Source: Tetracentron sinense
Taxonomy: Eukaryota > Streptophyta > Magnoliopsida > Trochodendrales > Trochodendraceae
Assembly (NCBI GenBank): GCA_015143295.1
Contig: CM026571.1
Coordinates: forward strand, 31,896,505-31,960,504
DNA length: 64,000 nucleotides
Reading direction: 5' to 3'
Shown here one piece after another: positions 30,907 through 40,627 of this stretch (within the stretch, counting starts at the first letter, position 1; each line of letters opens with the position of its first letter). The translations under genes and the position numbers were made by a program. The notes below the pieces were generated by a model, which ran no database searches, was not told the DNA's origin, and saw only the letters and a program-made list of their open reading frames with translations.

Positions 30907-32759
30907 GTTTCCTTAATGATTATTCTCTTAATCCAATTAGGATTAATATTAAAAGAAACTTAATTTATCCATTAGTAACTAATCTTATCCTTATCTAATA
31001 AGAAATCTTGAATTAGTAACTAACTAATGAAATCTTTAACAATTATGGAATCTTTAATTAGTAACTAACAAACTAACCTTATCCTTATCCTTATCTAATA
31101 AGGAGTTTGTTATTTAGAAACTAATTAAACAAGATCCTCATCATGAAGTGGGTGTCCCACTCTAGATGGGCCCCACTTCCACACGCCCCTTAGGGTTTCC
31201 AAAACCCCTTAGGTTATCCTTTGATCTTTTATCAAAATTCCTAATAGGTCCTACCCATTTGGTTTATCACATCCAATGTGATTTTACCTTTTAGAGCTTC
31301 ACTATACCATATAGTGATTACTTAGAGAAATTAATTAATTAAATTAAAAGCTTTAAAAATGTCCTAATGTGTGAGATCTAAAGGGATCTCCTATTTCTGG
31401 TTGTGGGACTAAGTGCTTAACCTTTTGGTTGAAACATTGTTGCTAGGAAACACTTTCTTAAAACTCCATTAGGATCATAGAATTTTATCTATGTCCCTAG
31501 ACTTCCACCAATCACAATAATGTCCATTAACATAATGTGACTAACCTCCAAAAATTAGAGAATTGCTTGTAAGTACCATCTTACAATATATTTACAAATA
31601 AATCATTCCACATTCCGATATCACTTGTAAGCTTCCGAGATTGGAACAAGTTCACTGTCTAGTCTCTAGCTTATGAATAGAACCCTTTCTCATGAATAAT
31701 TTTTCATTGAACTAAACTTTCAAAATACTTTTGAAGAAATATTAGAAAATAATTGACATATATATATTTATATATACTTTTCCATATTGAAAATATCAAC
31801 TTCGATAAAGACCATTTTACCAAAAAAGCACCAGTACTGGATTTAACAATTCAGTTCAACAAGTATCACTTTGATATCATTATCTCTAATTAAGGAGTTG
31901 TGGATTCCTTATTGAGTGTTTACATACTTCTCCAAACATTGTGTACATGACCCAACGTACTCGGAATTAGTCCTGTGAATTGGACCTTGCCGATTGGCAC
32001 ATCAAAGCCATATGGACAGATGTTTGAGAAGATGTTAATCTCTCAGGTCTAAAGACAATTTGTCGAATAGATGACCCTAATACAATCTGACAGTGTATTC
32101 CATAGGGTATCCACTAGTGACCCCGTTCAGTATTATGTACTTGCTATATATACTCACATGTTAGTCAAGAGTTAACACTCTCTGTGAATGAGATTCATCA
32201 CAATATCTTATAGAACTACACATGTGCAAGCCATGATGAAGTACGGTGCCTAACCAGTACTCTAGAAGCTTCGAACAATATTAGATTTACAAGGAACTGG
32301 AAAATTATATCTCCTCGCAACCTTTGCATGATTTTCTTACAATGTTACCTATGGAACTTTATGTCATAATCAAATGAGACGGTAATTAATATAAATACCC
32401 TTTATTGTTGGTTGTGTGAATATGATGCTTGTCTAATCAACATTGAAAAGTCTCTTATTGGCTTTCGAGGACATATATGTCCAACACAGAGTATTGATAC
32501 AATTGAGAGACGTGCGAAGAGACACAACTAACCCTTTATATATGCATTTTATCACGACCCTTGATCCATATCCTCACGTGCATCCCTAGCTAGGGTCTAT
32601 CATTACGTGTCAAATTAATATTGACTGTGGTGGAACATTGTTTTTGTCTTGATGAAGCTGATTGTCTTTAGCACATGTGGCCATGGTGACTGTAAGGTTG
32701 ACGAATAGTGGTTGGTGCGCCACAACGTACATTAGCGGGATGAGGGTCGGGAGTATATT

Positions 32760-32915
32760 GGAGGCTGCTATGATACAAGCATCCCCTTTTTTTTTTTTTT
32801 TTTTTTTTTGGGTAAACTCAATCATACCACAAGGCTGCTATGATACAAGCATCCCTTTTTATTTTTTAGTAAACTCAATCATACCACAAGGCTGCTATGA
32901 TCCAAGCATCCTTTC
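32760..32915. repeat. Tandem repeat, ~62-bp units x3
   Basis: GGCTGCTATGATACAAGCATCC, T-rich run, GTAAACTCAATCATACCACA is repeated almost exactly three times, the first unit with a 23-bp T run. Confidence 0.75.
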
Positions 32916-33486
32916 GATCCATGAGTATTCTCTTTTATTTTTTCCCTCGTGGTGAATGGTTATTGTCATCGCCATTACTTATAATGGACGCAAGGAAGCT
33001 TGGAGCAAGATCTTTTGAATTAGAATTAGTTATAGGGACCTTCTGATAAACTACAAGTGGCTAATTTTTTTTTTTGGTCGGAAGATATCATTTACCTACA
33101 TTAGTATAGGGTTAGTGGTTAGCATTGGGTTTTAGATTTTGGAGGATTTTGTAGACTTCAAACTCTATCTATGTCATGGATGTACTGTATATGCATGAGA
33201 GATACCTAATTGGAGCATGGTGTAATTTGAGGAGAAGATGGTGTACTTTGTTGAGATAATATTTAAAGTTTTGTTTTTCTTATTATTACTGTCTACACAT
33301 ATAATCAATCATTCTTAAAATATACAACTCCAAAACATTGGCATCTTGACTACCTTTGAGTTTGCTGAATGCACTGGTATGGTATGTCTGTGGTACACCT
33401 TGCCCACCTCCTACACTTTTTTCATAATTTTTTTTGTCATATTAATTTTATCCTCTCCCGCGCATCGCACGGGGTCTCTGCTAGTA

Positions 33487-33488
33487 TG

Positions 33489-33550
<62 letters not shown>
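33487..33550. repeat. (TA)n microsatellite between Helitron copies
   Basis: About 30 TA units preceded by TATGTATG, located directly between the Helitron 3' end at 33484 and the next Helitron-like start at 33549. Confidence 0.85.
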
Positions 33551-33551
<1 letters not shown>

Positions 33552-33740
33552 TACTATAATATAAAGAAATAAGATTTTTCTCTTTGTTCTCCAAACTTCA
33601 ATCCCTCAAATCTCATAAGTTCTATTTTAGAGATGACATGTAGCTTTTCTCGTTAATCTCCACTGTTCAAATTTGGGATCTACTATTTAATCCTAGAGCC
33701 CTCTCTATCTCCACTATTATAGGCTCTTCACTAAAAAGAA
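33549..33740 (+). mobile_element. Helitron 5' end fragment
   Basis: TACTACTATAATATAAAG and the following 180 bp closely match 26063-26250 (for example GTTCTATTTTAGAGATGACATG and CTCTATCTCCACTATTATAG). I did not find a matching 3' hairpin downstream, so the copy is truncated or diverged after about 33740. Confidence 0.6.
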
Positions 33741-34545
33741 AATATAACTTTCTTTTTAACCATCAAAATCAATAGATGAAGGACACGTGTAAGAATAAAA
33801 GGAGGTACACATCCCTGTCTCCCGAATTTATGAAGGTGGAAAGAAAATAAGAGACTAATAGGATAGAAACGGTATGTCACGTTCCATGTGGCTCACACTT
33901 CTAACCATGCAACACTCTTCCTTAACAACAATAGAAAAATGCTTAACTTACCGGCTCTTCCCTTATGTAACCAAATGGCCGGTCCTCATTAGCACACACG
34001 CCTCAATATTTAACACTCAACAATTGTGATTGATATTAACTCAAATTCAAAAAATATCTTAATTTTAGTTTAATTAAGCTTAACCAAGTTTAAAGAGGTG
34101 TTAAAAAAACACGAAGATACAACTGTAAGTTAAGCAGTGTACTCGGGTCCACTAATGACTGCTCATCACTATTGGCACACACTTCTCAAATCCCTCTAAA
34201 GCTACCGCATGTCCAACCATGCTCGACTTTAATTAAGTATAATTTCTTAAGTTTACTAGGTTTCTTAATCAACTCCAAAAAAAACCTCTATGTTACTTAA
34301 TGAGTGACTGCGAGGTCCCCTTCCTAGCTAACCAGTGTCCTCCAATCTCTTTTAACCCATTTTTAATTATGATTAAACTTAATTAAATTATTATATATAT
34401 ATATATTTACTAAAAGCCAAGGTTGGATGGATGAATCCTAAGGGTAAGTAAGTTTTACCCACAGTTAATAGGTGTAAAAATGAAGAGGGCGAACCAATGA
34501 GATCATATTTCACCAAAAAAAAAAACCAATGAGATCGTACGGTCA
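33741..34545. other. AT-rich spacer with a TTAACC-type fragment
   Basis: No gene recognised. 34410-34475 (CCAAGGTTGG, CCTAAGGGTAAG, CACAGTTAAT) is an inverted fragment of the TTAACC-type repeat. Confidence 0.4.
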
Positions 34546-34555
34546 CCTTCCAAGC

Positions 34556-34727
34556 GAATTCGGATGGGCAACAACGCTTGCTGTTGTGCTATTACCCATA
34601 TGTGTCTAGCAAAATGGGCCCTATATCCATCATTTGGTGATCCCCATGTGAAAAGTAAGTGGCCCCCATTTTATAAGACACATATGGGCATCAGTGCAAC
34701 AGCAAGCGCTGTTGCCCATCCGAACTC
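34556..34727. mobile_element. 172-bp Mutator-like MITE with 10-bp target duplication
   Basis: Long terminal inverted repeats of about 60 bp: GAATTCGGATGGGCAACAACG on the left and, reversed, GAGTTCGGATGGGCAACAGCG on the right, both continuing CTTGCTGTTG and CCCATATGTGTCT. The flanks are CCTTCCAAGC at 34546-34555 and 34728-34737. A duplication of 9-11 bp with long inverted repeats is the Mutator-like pattern. Non-coding. Confidence 0.8.
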
Positions 34728-35050
34728 CCTTCCAAGCTGACCGCGTGGTCCCTTTCCCATTTCCTAGACTCCACTTGCAAATGGAGGAGATGACTCACCT
34801 ACCGCTTGAGACCATGAAAAGCAATTATCCTCAATTGATACTTCACATCAAAAGCATGGCCCACCAGCAAATCGAGCAAGCCATAGATACGAATGCACAG
34901 TTTGGATCATTGGGATATGGCCAGCAGTATGATTCGGTGATGGTGATGGTGATGGTGATGGTTGATCGAGCAACGGGAGTGGTTAGGATGAGGAGGCTAC
35001 ATTTGAATGCTATGCAACCCATTGTAGCAGATATTTTCTCAAGTCAATAA
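34694..35050 (+). CDS. Uncharacterised 118-codon open frame beginning inside the MITE
   Basis: The frame starts at an ATG within the right arm of the Mutator-like MITE and runs through the target duplication into single-copy-looking sequence. A second ATG at 34781 (MEEMTHLPLETM) is a more natural start. It includes a run of alternating Met-Val encoded by a GTGATG microsatellite near 34940. I recognise no domain. It could be a fragment of a captured or degraded host exon, or chance. Confidence 0.2.
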   Translation: MQQQALLPIRTPFQADRVVPFPFPRLHLQMEEMTHLPLETMKSNYPQLILHIKSMAHQQIEQAIDTNAQFGSLGYGQQYDSVMVMVMVMVDRATGVVRMRRLHLNAMQPIVADIFSSQ

Positions 35051-35719
35051 TATTCTGGCAGCTTGGGGGAGGAATATACCAGGAACGTGATTCATTTGAA
35101 GTGTAAACGCTACTTTATGTTTATTATATTCTAAAGAAGTGAGGACTTGATACGACCGAGATGACCAGGACGGGCTGCTCTGAAAACACCTTTAAAGAAA
35201 ACAACAATTCTTTTTCCAAACCCACGAGACTTGGACCCTTTGAGTGGGGACCTCTTTATGGGCAAGTAGGCTACGGCTCAAGCCATAATCAAGCTATAGC
35301 TTCGCCTAGGATCGGTATATTTTAAAGTAGCTGTTAAGACTACTACTGACTACAATAACATTTGTCTAGTGGTGTCTAGTGGTCCTAATATTAAACATTA
35401 GACCATCTCAACTATTTTTGGCTTGTGATGAATGACAAGTTTTTTAGTCATATTTTTCTAGAAAATACTTCTTGATGCTATCTATCTTTGATGAAATAGT
35501 CATATCTTTGGTGATAGAATGTCTTGTATGGATGTACTGTAGATCTCTAGTGCCAGTTTTCCCTCGATTATTGTTTGATTGTGCGTTGTTTTGGTATTCG
35601 TGACAAAAGAGGGAAAAATATTGAAGTACTCCATGGTTTTATATTGATTTTGTTCCACCTGTGTTCCACTTTATTTTGACTTTGTAGTTCTCATGCTTCA
35701 CTTGGTTGTGTGTTTTAGC
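35051..35719. other. Non-coding spacer
   Basis: No gene or element recognised. It may be decayed internal sequence of the copia element whose 3' end starts at about 35850. Confidence 0.35.
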
Positions 35720-35845
35720 ATGTGCAGGTGTTCAGTTCAAGTTGACATAAAAAGATCAAGAATTTGGATGTATATGGTTTGTGCAGGTGTTCAGATTAAG
35801 TTGACATAAAAAGACCAAGAATTTGGATGTATATGGTTGTGTTGA
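35720..35845. repeat. ~63-bp tandem duplication
   Basis: GTGCAGGTGTTCAG..AAGTTGACATAAAAAGA.CAAGAATTTGGATGTATATGG occurs twice in a row with two or three differences, just upstream of the copia polypurine tract. Confidence 0.8.
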
Positions 35846-35849
35846 TTTT

Positions 35850-37165
35850 TTTGTCAAAAATGTAATTCTGAGTCATGTAATTGATTAACTCTCCATGTTT
35901 GGGAGTTTGTATCGAGTCATGTACTTCAGTTTGTATTTCGTTATGGAATTGCCAAAGGAGGAGATTGTAAGGTCATAAATTGTATTGTCTTAATTCCGAT
36001 GTCAAAATGGTGTCAATGTTAGTGTAGTGTCGTTGTTCCTCTGGTTGATGAAGTTCGGTGAAGATGAAGCTCCAAAGACTCAAGTAAAGTACATTCGAGC
36101 TTCAAGCTTCGCTCATACTCTTAGGATAGTAAGTGCCCTAGATACTTAGTGGTTACCTTAGGTGAAATTGACTTAGTAAACTTTAATCATATACCCTAGG
36201 TGATTAGAAATTGACCCAAGTAATTTTAATACCATTTGTATAGTCTTTATGGAAGATTGGATGAAGTGGTAGAGGTTTCAGTGCAAATTATATAAATTTA
36301 GCACAGGCCGTTTGAATGCCCAAGAACGGCCTGCTAGCCGTTTGAACGGGTATGTGTAATGCAAATTCCAGTAGCTACTTTGGCGGCCTGTTTTTGTCCA
36401 AATCAATCCAATCTCAGAACCGTTCGAACACCCCTCATGGTCGTTTGAAGGAATCTCGTATTTTCTGTTTCTAAAATTATCTGAACTCTATTTTAGCAAG
36501 TGCTATTATCTTAGCTATTTAATTGGTGACCCCTTAGCTTGTTTTAAGGAAGTTGAGAGAGTTTTCAAAGACTACTTTGAAGATTTTAGGGTTCTTAAAT
36601 CCCAACTTGGTGGATACCCTTAGTTCTCATCTCTCAAGCTCTAGTTAATGCAAGATTGAATTGTTTTATTTTGGATCTCCACTGTTATTGAGATCCCACT
36701 GGAGCTATTCTATATCTTCGAATTAGCTTGTAAACTCTGTGTGAGTGTTGGTTGGCGTTGCCAAAGTCGTCGAGGACGGAGATCAATCTTTAGAGTTTGT
36801 GGTTGGAAACTTTGAGAAGAGTTAGCCGGTGAGGAACCGGAGCTGCTGTTGCAGGGATTGAATGAAGAGTTCGTGGTCTAAAAGACGGAGAATCTTTACC
36901 GAGGAACAGTGTTTGGTGTCCGGTTGGGTAAGATTTGAGTCTTGTGTTTGATAATTATTCTCTTAGTGGATTTTGTATTGGACTAGGTCCCGTGGTTTTT
37001 CTCGGAAGGGTTTTCCATGTAAAAAATCTTGTGTGTGATGGATTGCTTGTCTTCTATACTTTTCGCATTTGTTTGCTTTGTTTGCCATAACTCGGATTGA
37101 TAGCTCGATAAAATTAAAATTGGAAGACATTGCAAGGAAGACTTATTCACCTCTCCATCTAGGTC
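35850..37165 (+). mobile_element. 3' end and LTR of a copia-like element
   Basis: CCAAAGGAGGAGAT (35952-35965) is a typical polypurine tract. The LTR starts TGTAAGGTC at 35966. Near its end it reads TAGGTCCCGTGG, TTTTCTCGGAAGGGTTTTCC and TTATTCACCTCTCCATCTAGG, which resembles the 3' end of plant copia LTRs. CCGTTTGAA-type motifs recur at 36306-36450. No pol sequence is recognised upstream, so only the 3' end remains. Confidence 0.55.
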
Positions 37166-37189
37166 AAATGAATCATTGAATAAAGATAT

Positions 37190-37315
37190 TTCAAAAAGTT
37201 TAACCTAAGGTTAAATTTTTTATAAAAAAAATTCTAAGAATTAATGTTAGATTGTTGAACCCTAAGGGTTAGTGAATATTAACCATGGTTAATAAAGGTT
37301 AAAGGGACACGTGTT
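37190..37315. repeat. TTAACC-type repeat fragment next to the Tekay LTR
   Basis: GTTTAACCTAAGGTTAAATT, GAACCCTAAGGGTTAGTGAA and ATTAACCATGGTTAATAAAGG resemble units of the arrays at 15.1-15.56 and 24.8-25.3 kb. A single partial unit. Confidence 0.5.
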
Positions 37316-37500
37316 AACTTGTGAGGTCAATCACAATTGACTGTGATTCAATCTCAATTTGAGCTTGATAACTATTTAGTGGTGATACGGAAGAATTACA
37401 TGTTATTATCACCCAACCACTTGTTTCAAATTTTTTCTCTTTAAGCTCAACAAATGTTCTTATATTGATGGAGCTCTTCAACCCTGCTATTGAGGGTACG

Positions 37501-39923
37501 TGTTGCACCCCAAAATACCCCATAAGAGTTAAGGGATACTTTAGGAGTGACTATGTGTACCTGTCAAACCATCCTGAAGTAAACATGGCTAACACAATAC
37601 AATAAAGATAATAATCAGAGCGCGGAAGCTAAACATAAATGCGGAAGTATGAACTAACTTTTTCTTTCCTTTTAAAGTTCCGAAGTAGTATTCCAAGTTA
37701 ACATATACACAACACACATCCAATTCTAAGGTGGACAGGCCCACCTATCAAAATATCAAAATACATAAAAGACCCTCTAGTACTCTCCCCTCAACAGTAG
37801 TCGAGGTATGGCCATACGTCAAGGTCTCGGTCTGCCTGAGACTGTAGTGGAATAGACGGCTCTCTCTCTTCTATGTACTCTTCCTCGACCCAAGGCTCCG
37901 AGTCGAGGGCTCCCTCAGTACCTGCCGACATGAAAGTACGGTTGAGCATGGAATACTCAGCGAGTACAAGCTACTAGCTAACCATAACAATTAATAAAAC
38001 ACAACAACAGTAATACAATACAAAGCAGTAATAGGAACATCACAAAAGAACAATATTAAACATGGTACGATACAATCATTTTGACGTGCGTGCATGAATG
38101 CGAAAACCCGATAAAACTCAAGCTTGGAAATCCGTTTCATGTCTCGGTATGGCTTGAGGAAATCATGTATGCGTGCATGCATGAATACCTTGTCATCATC
38201 TTATAAACTTGCATCTTGTAACTTGTGAGCCAGAGGTTAGCACCCGAGTCTCCCTGGGCTGCCAACCTTCTTGATATATGGTTTTCTTGTGAGCCAGAGG
38301 CTAGTACCCGAATGTCCCTGGGCTACCAACCTCCTTGACATGTAGTAATTTTAGTTTTCTTGTGAGCCAGAGGCTAGTACCCGAATGTCCCTGAGCTACC
38401 AACCTCTTTGACAATACGTGAATTTTAGTTACTTGTTTAGTTTTCTTGTGAGCCAGAGGCTAGTACCCGAATGTCCTGGGCTACCCACTTCCTTGACATG
38501 TAGTGTTTTGGGGTTTTCTTGTTGATTATTATATGCATATGCTCTTGAAATCTCGGTCCATGCATACATGCGTGCTCGTGTTCATGGCAATGGTGACAGT
38601 CATAGGAAAGCGGATAACAAGAGAGATATGACATCACAATTCAATTCATAGTATAAGCATAGGTAAACTTGAGTAATCTACATGGCATTTGATCAATTCA
38701 TCATTCATAAGAACACATGCCTAAGAGCTACTTCCATTTTCTTCATTTAAGTCATTTATTCATAGTTTAGGCATTTTGTCAAACACAAGACCTACAATGT
38801 TCCTTAATAGTTCATCTTCTTCTTTTTAGTGCATGTTTTCCATCCAACCATAAAGGGATCATTATTGGTAAAATGCCCATCCTCCATGTTCCATTACACA
38901 CACCACACATATCATACATCATACATTCGGCATCCCATCGCCTCAATCAACACCCCACACACATCCATACCATTTTTCTTATCTTATTTAGATTTATTGG
39001 AGATCTTACATTTCATAGGGAAAGAAAACATAATAGCAAGAATCACATTTCACAATAGAAAACCTAGATTATTGCTAGGGGAAGTTAGTAGGGTGTACTA
39101 ACCTTGAATCAAGGCTTGACATTGAAGAAGCCTTGAAATAGAACCCCAAATGGTAGGGAAGAACCCTTGCTTGAAGAGGGCTTGAGTGGAGGAAGAAAGC
39201 CCCTTGAAATTACCGTGGAAAATGCTGCCCTTGCTTGAGGCTTGGCTTGGAAGGAGAACCAACTTTGTGAAGATTTCTTGGATGTTCAAACCCTTGATCT
39301 CTTCACCAAGGATGCCCTAGGAGAAAATCCTCTTCTTCTCTCTCCCTCTCTCTCAAAATATTCTAAGTATAGTGAATGAAGCCCTAAAGGCTCGGGCAAG
39401 CCTTATAAGAAAGGGTTTAACCCCCAAAAGACGAAATAGCCCTTACTGAAATTTCTGCAAAAACGTGAAGATCGAGCGATCGGTGGTTATGACCGATCGA
39501 TCGGTTGCCTACCGAGCGATCGGTGTTATTGACCAAACGACCGGCCAAAAACATGCTCTCTGAAAAATTTCCCTATACAAAAACGTTGACCAGTCGATAG
39601 CCTCCGATCGATTGGTTTTGGACCGATCGATCGCTACTCAAGACTGAGCGATCGGTTGTTCTGCAATTCTGCTGCTGAGTTCACTTTTCACCTATTCTTA
39701 CTACTTGAACCTTTTCCTCTTCTATTCTAATCTCTCCTAAACTTTCCTAGTACATTTTCGAGACTTATAGACATTTTTAAATAATTTATTTAATTAATTA
39801 TAGCATTCTTGCAAAGATTCTCAAAGACTTCAAATTCTCATTTCATGAATTCTTTTGAGATTACATATGTCTCATGCCTTGACACACATCCAAGGGCATA
39901 TACAAAAGTTCCGGGGTTCTACA
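37501..39923 (-). repeat. 3' LTR of the Tekay-like element
   Basis: 2423 bp, starts TGTTGCACCCCAAAATACC and ends GGGGTTCTACA on the + strand. Contains the TGAGCAT..ATACTCA block at 37943-37959, four units of a GTGAGCCAGAGGCTAGTACCC repeat (38224-38500), a minus-strand TATA-like TTATAAGG at 39402-39409, and a cluster of CGATCGATCG/GAGCGATCGG motifs at 39471-39660. Nearly identical to 55652-58131. Confidence 0.9.
39471..39660 (-). promoter_or_regulatory. CGATCG palindrome cluster upstream of the LTR TATA box
   Basis: Seven or so CGATCG-centred motifs, including ACCGATCGATCGG and GAGCGATCGGTG, in 190 bp. On the minus strand they sit about 60-250 bp upstream of the TATA-like box at 39402. The partner LTR has the same cluster at 57691-57875. 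A candidate enhancer region of U3 (inference). Confidence 0.45.
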
Positions 39924-39937
39924 TCCTTCCCCCCTTA
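39924..39937 (-). promoter_or_regulatory. Polypurine tract of the Tekay-like element
   Basis: Minus-strand AAGGGGGGAAGGA ends exactly at the LTR start TGTAGAACCCC, as expected for the plus-strand primer. Confidence 0.8.
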
Positions 39938-39979
39938 TAAGAAATTTCTTCCTCGAAATTTGAACGATATGTGCATTAC

Positions 39980-40622
39980 AATTCAAAAAAAATTACAAGT
40001 CATAAAAATTCATCCAAACAACTCGGGGTACTTTGCTTTGACTTCGGCCTCACGTTCTCATGTAGCCTCTTCTCGAGTGTGATGTTGCCATTGCATGAGA
40101 ACTAGCAGTATAGTCTTGTTGCGAAGTACTTGATCTCTTCGATCCAATATGTGGACTGGCTTCTCAACCAAAGTGAGATCCTCTTGAATCACAACTGGGT
40201 CAAGTTAGATGACATGAGAAGGGTCCGGAATATACTTCCGAAGGATGGAGATGTGAAACACATTGTGGACCACTGCCATATGAGCGAGCAAACCAACATG
40301 GTAAGCCACCTCACCGACTCTTGTCATGATCTTGAACGGACCAACATATCTCGGACTGAGCTTGCCTCTCTTTCTGAATCTCATAACACCCTTGGTTGGT
40401 GAAACCCGAACAAATACAAAATCCCCAACTCGAAACTCATGGTCCCACCTACGGGTGTCGGCATAGCTTTTCTGTCGATCTTGTGTGGTCTTCAATCTCT
40501 CCCGGATAAGCTTGACCCTATCCGCAGTTTGTTCAATTAATTCGGGGCCCAACACCTTCCTTTCCTCAACATCATCCCAATACAACGGAGATCTACAACT
40601 CCTTCCATACAAAGCCTCAAAA
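39980..40622 (-). pseudogene. Tekay-like integrase C-terminus and chromodomain-like segment
   Basis: Begins FEALYGRSCRSP where the inner element interrupts, then GPELIEQTADRVKLIRERLK, VGDFVFVRVSPTKGVMRF, GKLSPRYVGPF (GPF/Y module) and FHISILRKYIPDPSHVI. After a TAA at 40205 the frame continues LVEKPVHILDRRDQVLRNK and WQHHTREEAT, a chromodomain-like end, with a TGA at 40058 in place of the usual Trp, and finishes KYPELFG. The other half of the gene is right of 51248. Confidence 0.85.
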
Positions 40623-40627
40623 GGTGC

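Larger units (their letters stand above)
27492..32486 (-). mobile_element. Probable copia-type solo LTR, split by a Ty3 LTR
   Basis: On the minus strand it starts TGTTGGACATATATGTCC and ends GTATTGTTCTAACA, an LTR-like TG..CA unit of about 2.0 kb once the internal 2977-bp LTR and its duplication are removed. The start resembles several copia LTRs. The 5-bp flanks (ATCTA and CAGAG) do not match, so the solo-LTR interpretation is tentative. Confidence 0.4.
26614..33484 (+). mobile_element. 6.9-kb Helitron span, non-autonomous, carrying nested LTR elements
   Basis: Starts TCTATCTATAATATAAAG with the canonical TC. Ends with the hairpin CCCGCGCATCGCACGGGG and TCTCTGCTAG followed by T. Both ends match the neighbouring copy at 26063-26603. 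Inside are pyrimidine-rich sequence (26650-27000), a possible promoter or 5' UTR-like segment with a donor-like GAAGGTAAGG near 27200, and a nested copia LTR that contains a Ty3 LTR. Without those insertions it would be about 1.9 kb. No Rep or helicase motif seen. It could also be the 5' end of one copy and the 3' end of another. Confidence 0.6.

Noticed and set aside
33346..33572. Open frames rich in Ile-Tyr repeats
   Set aside because: They are translations of the (TA)n microsatellite.
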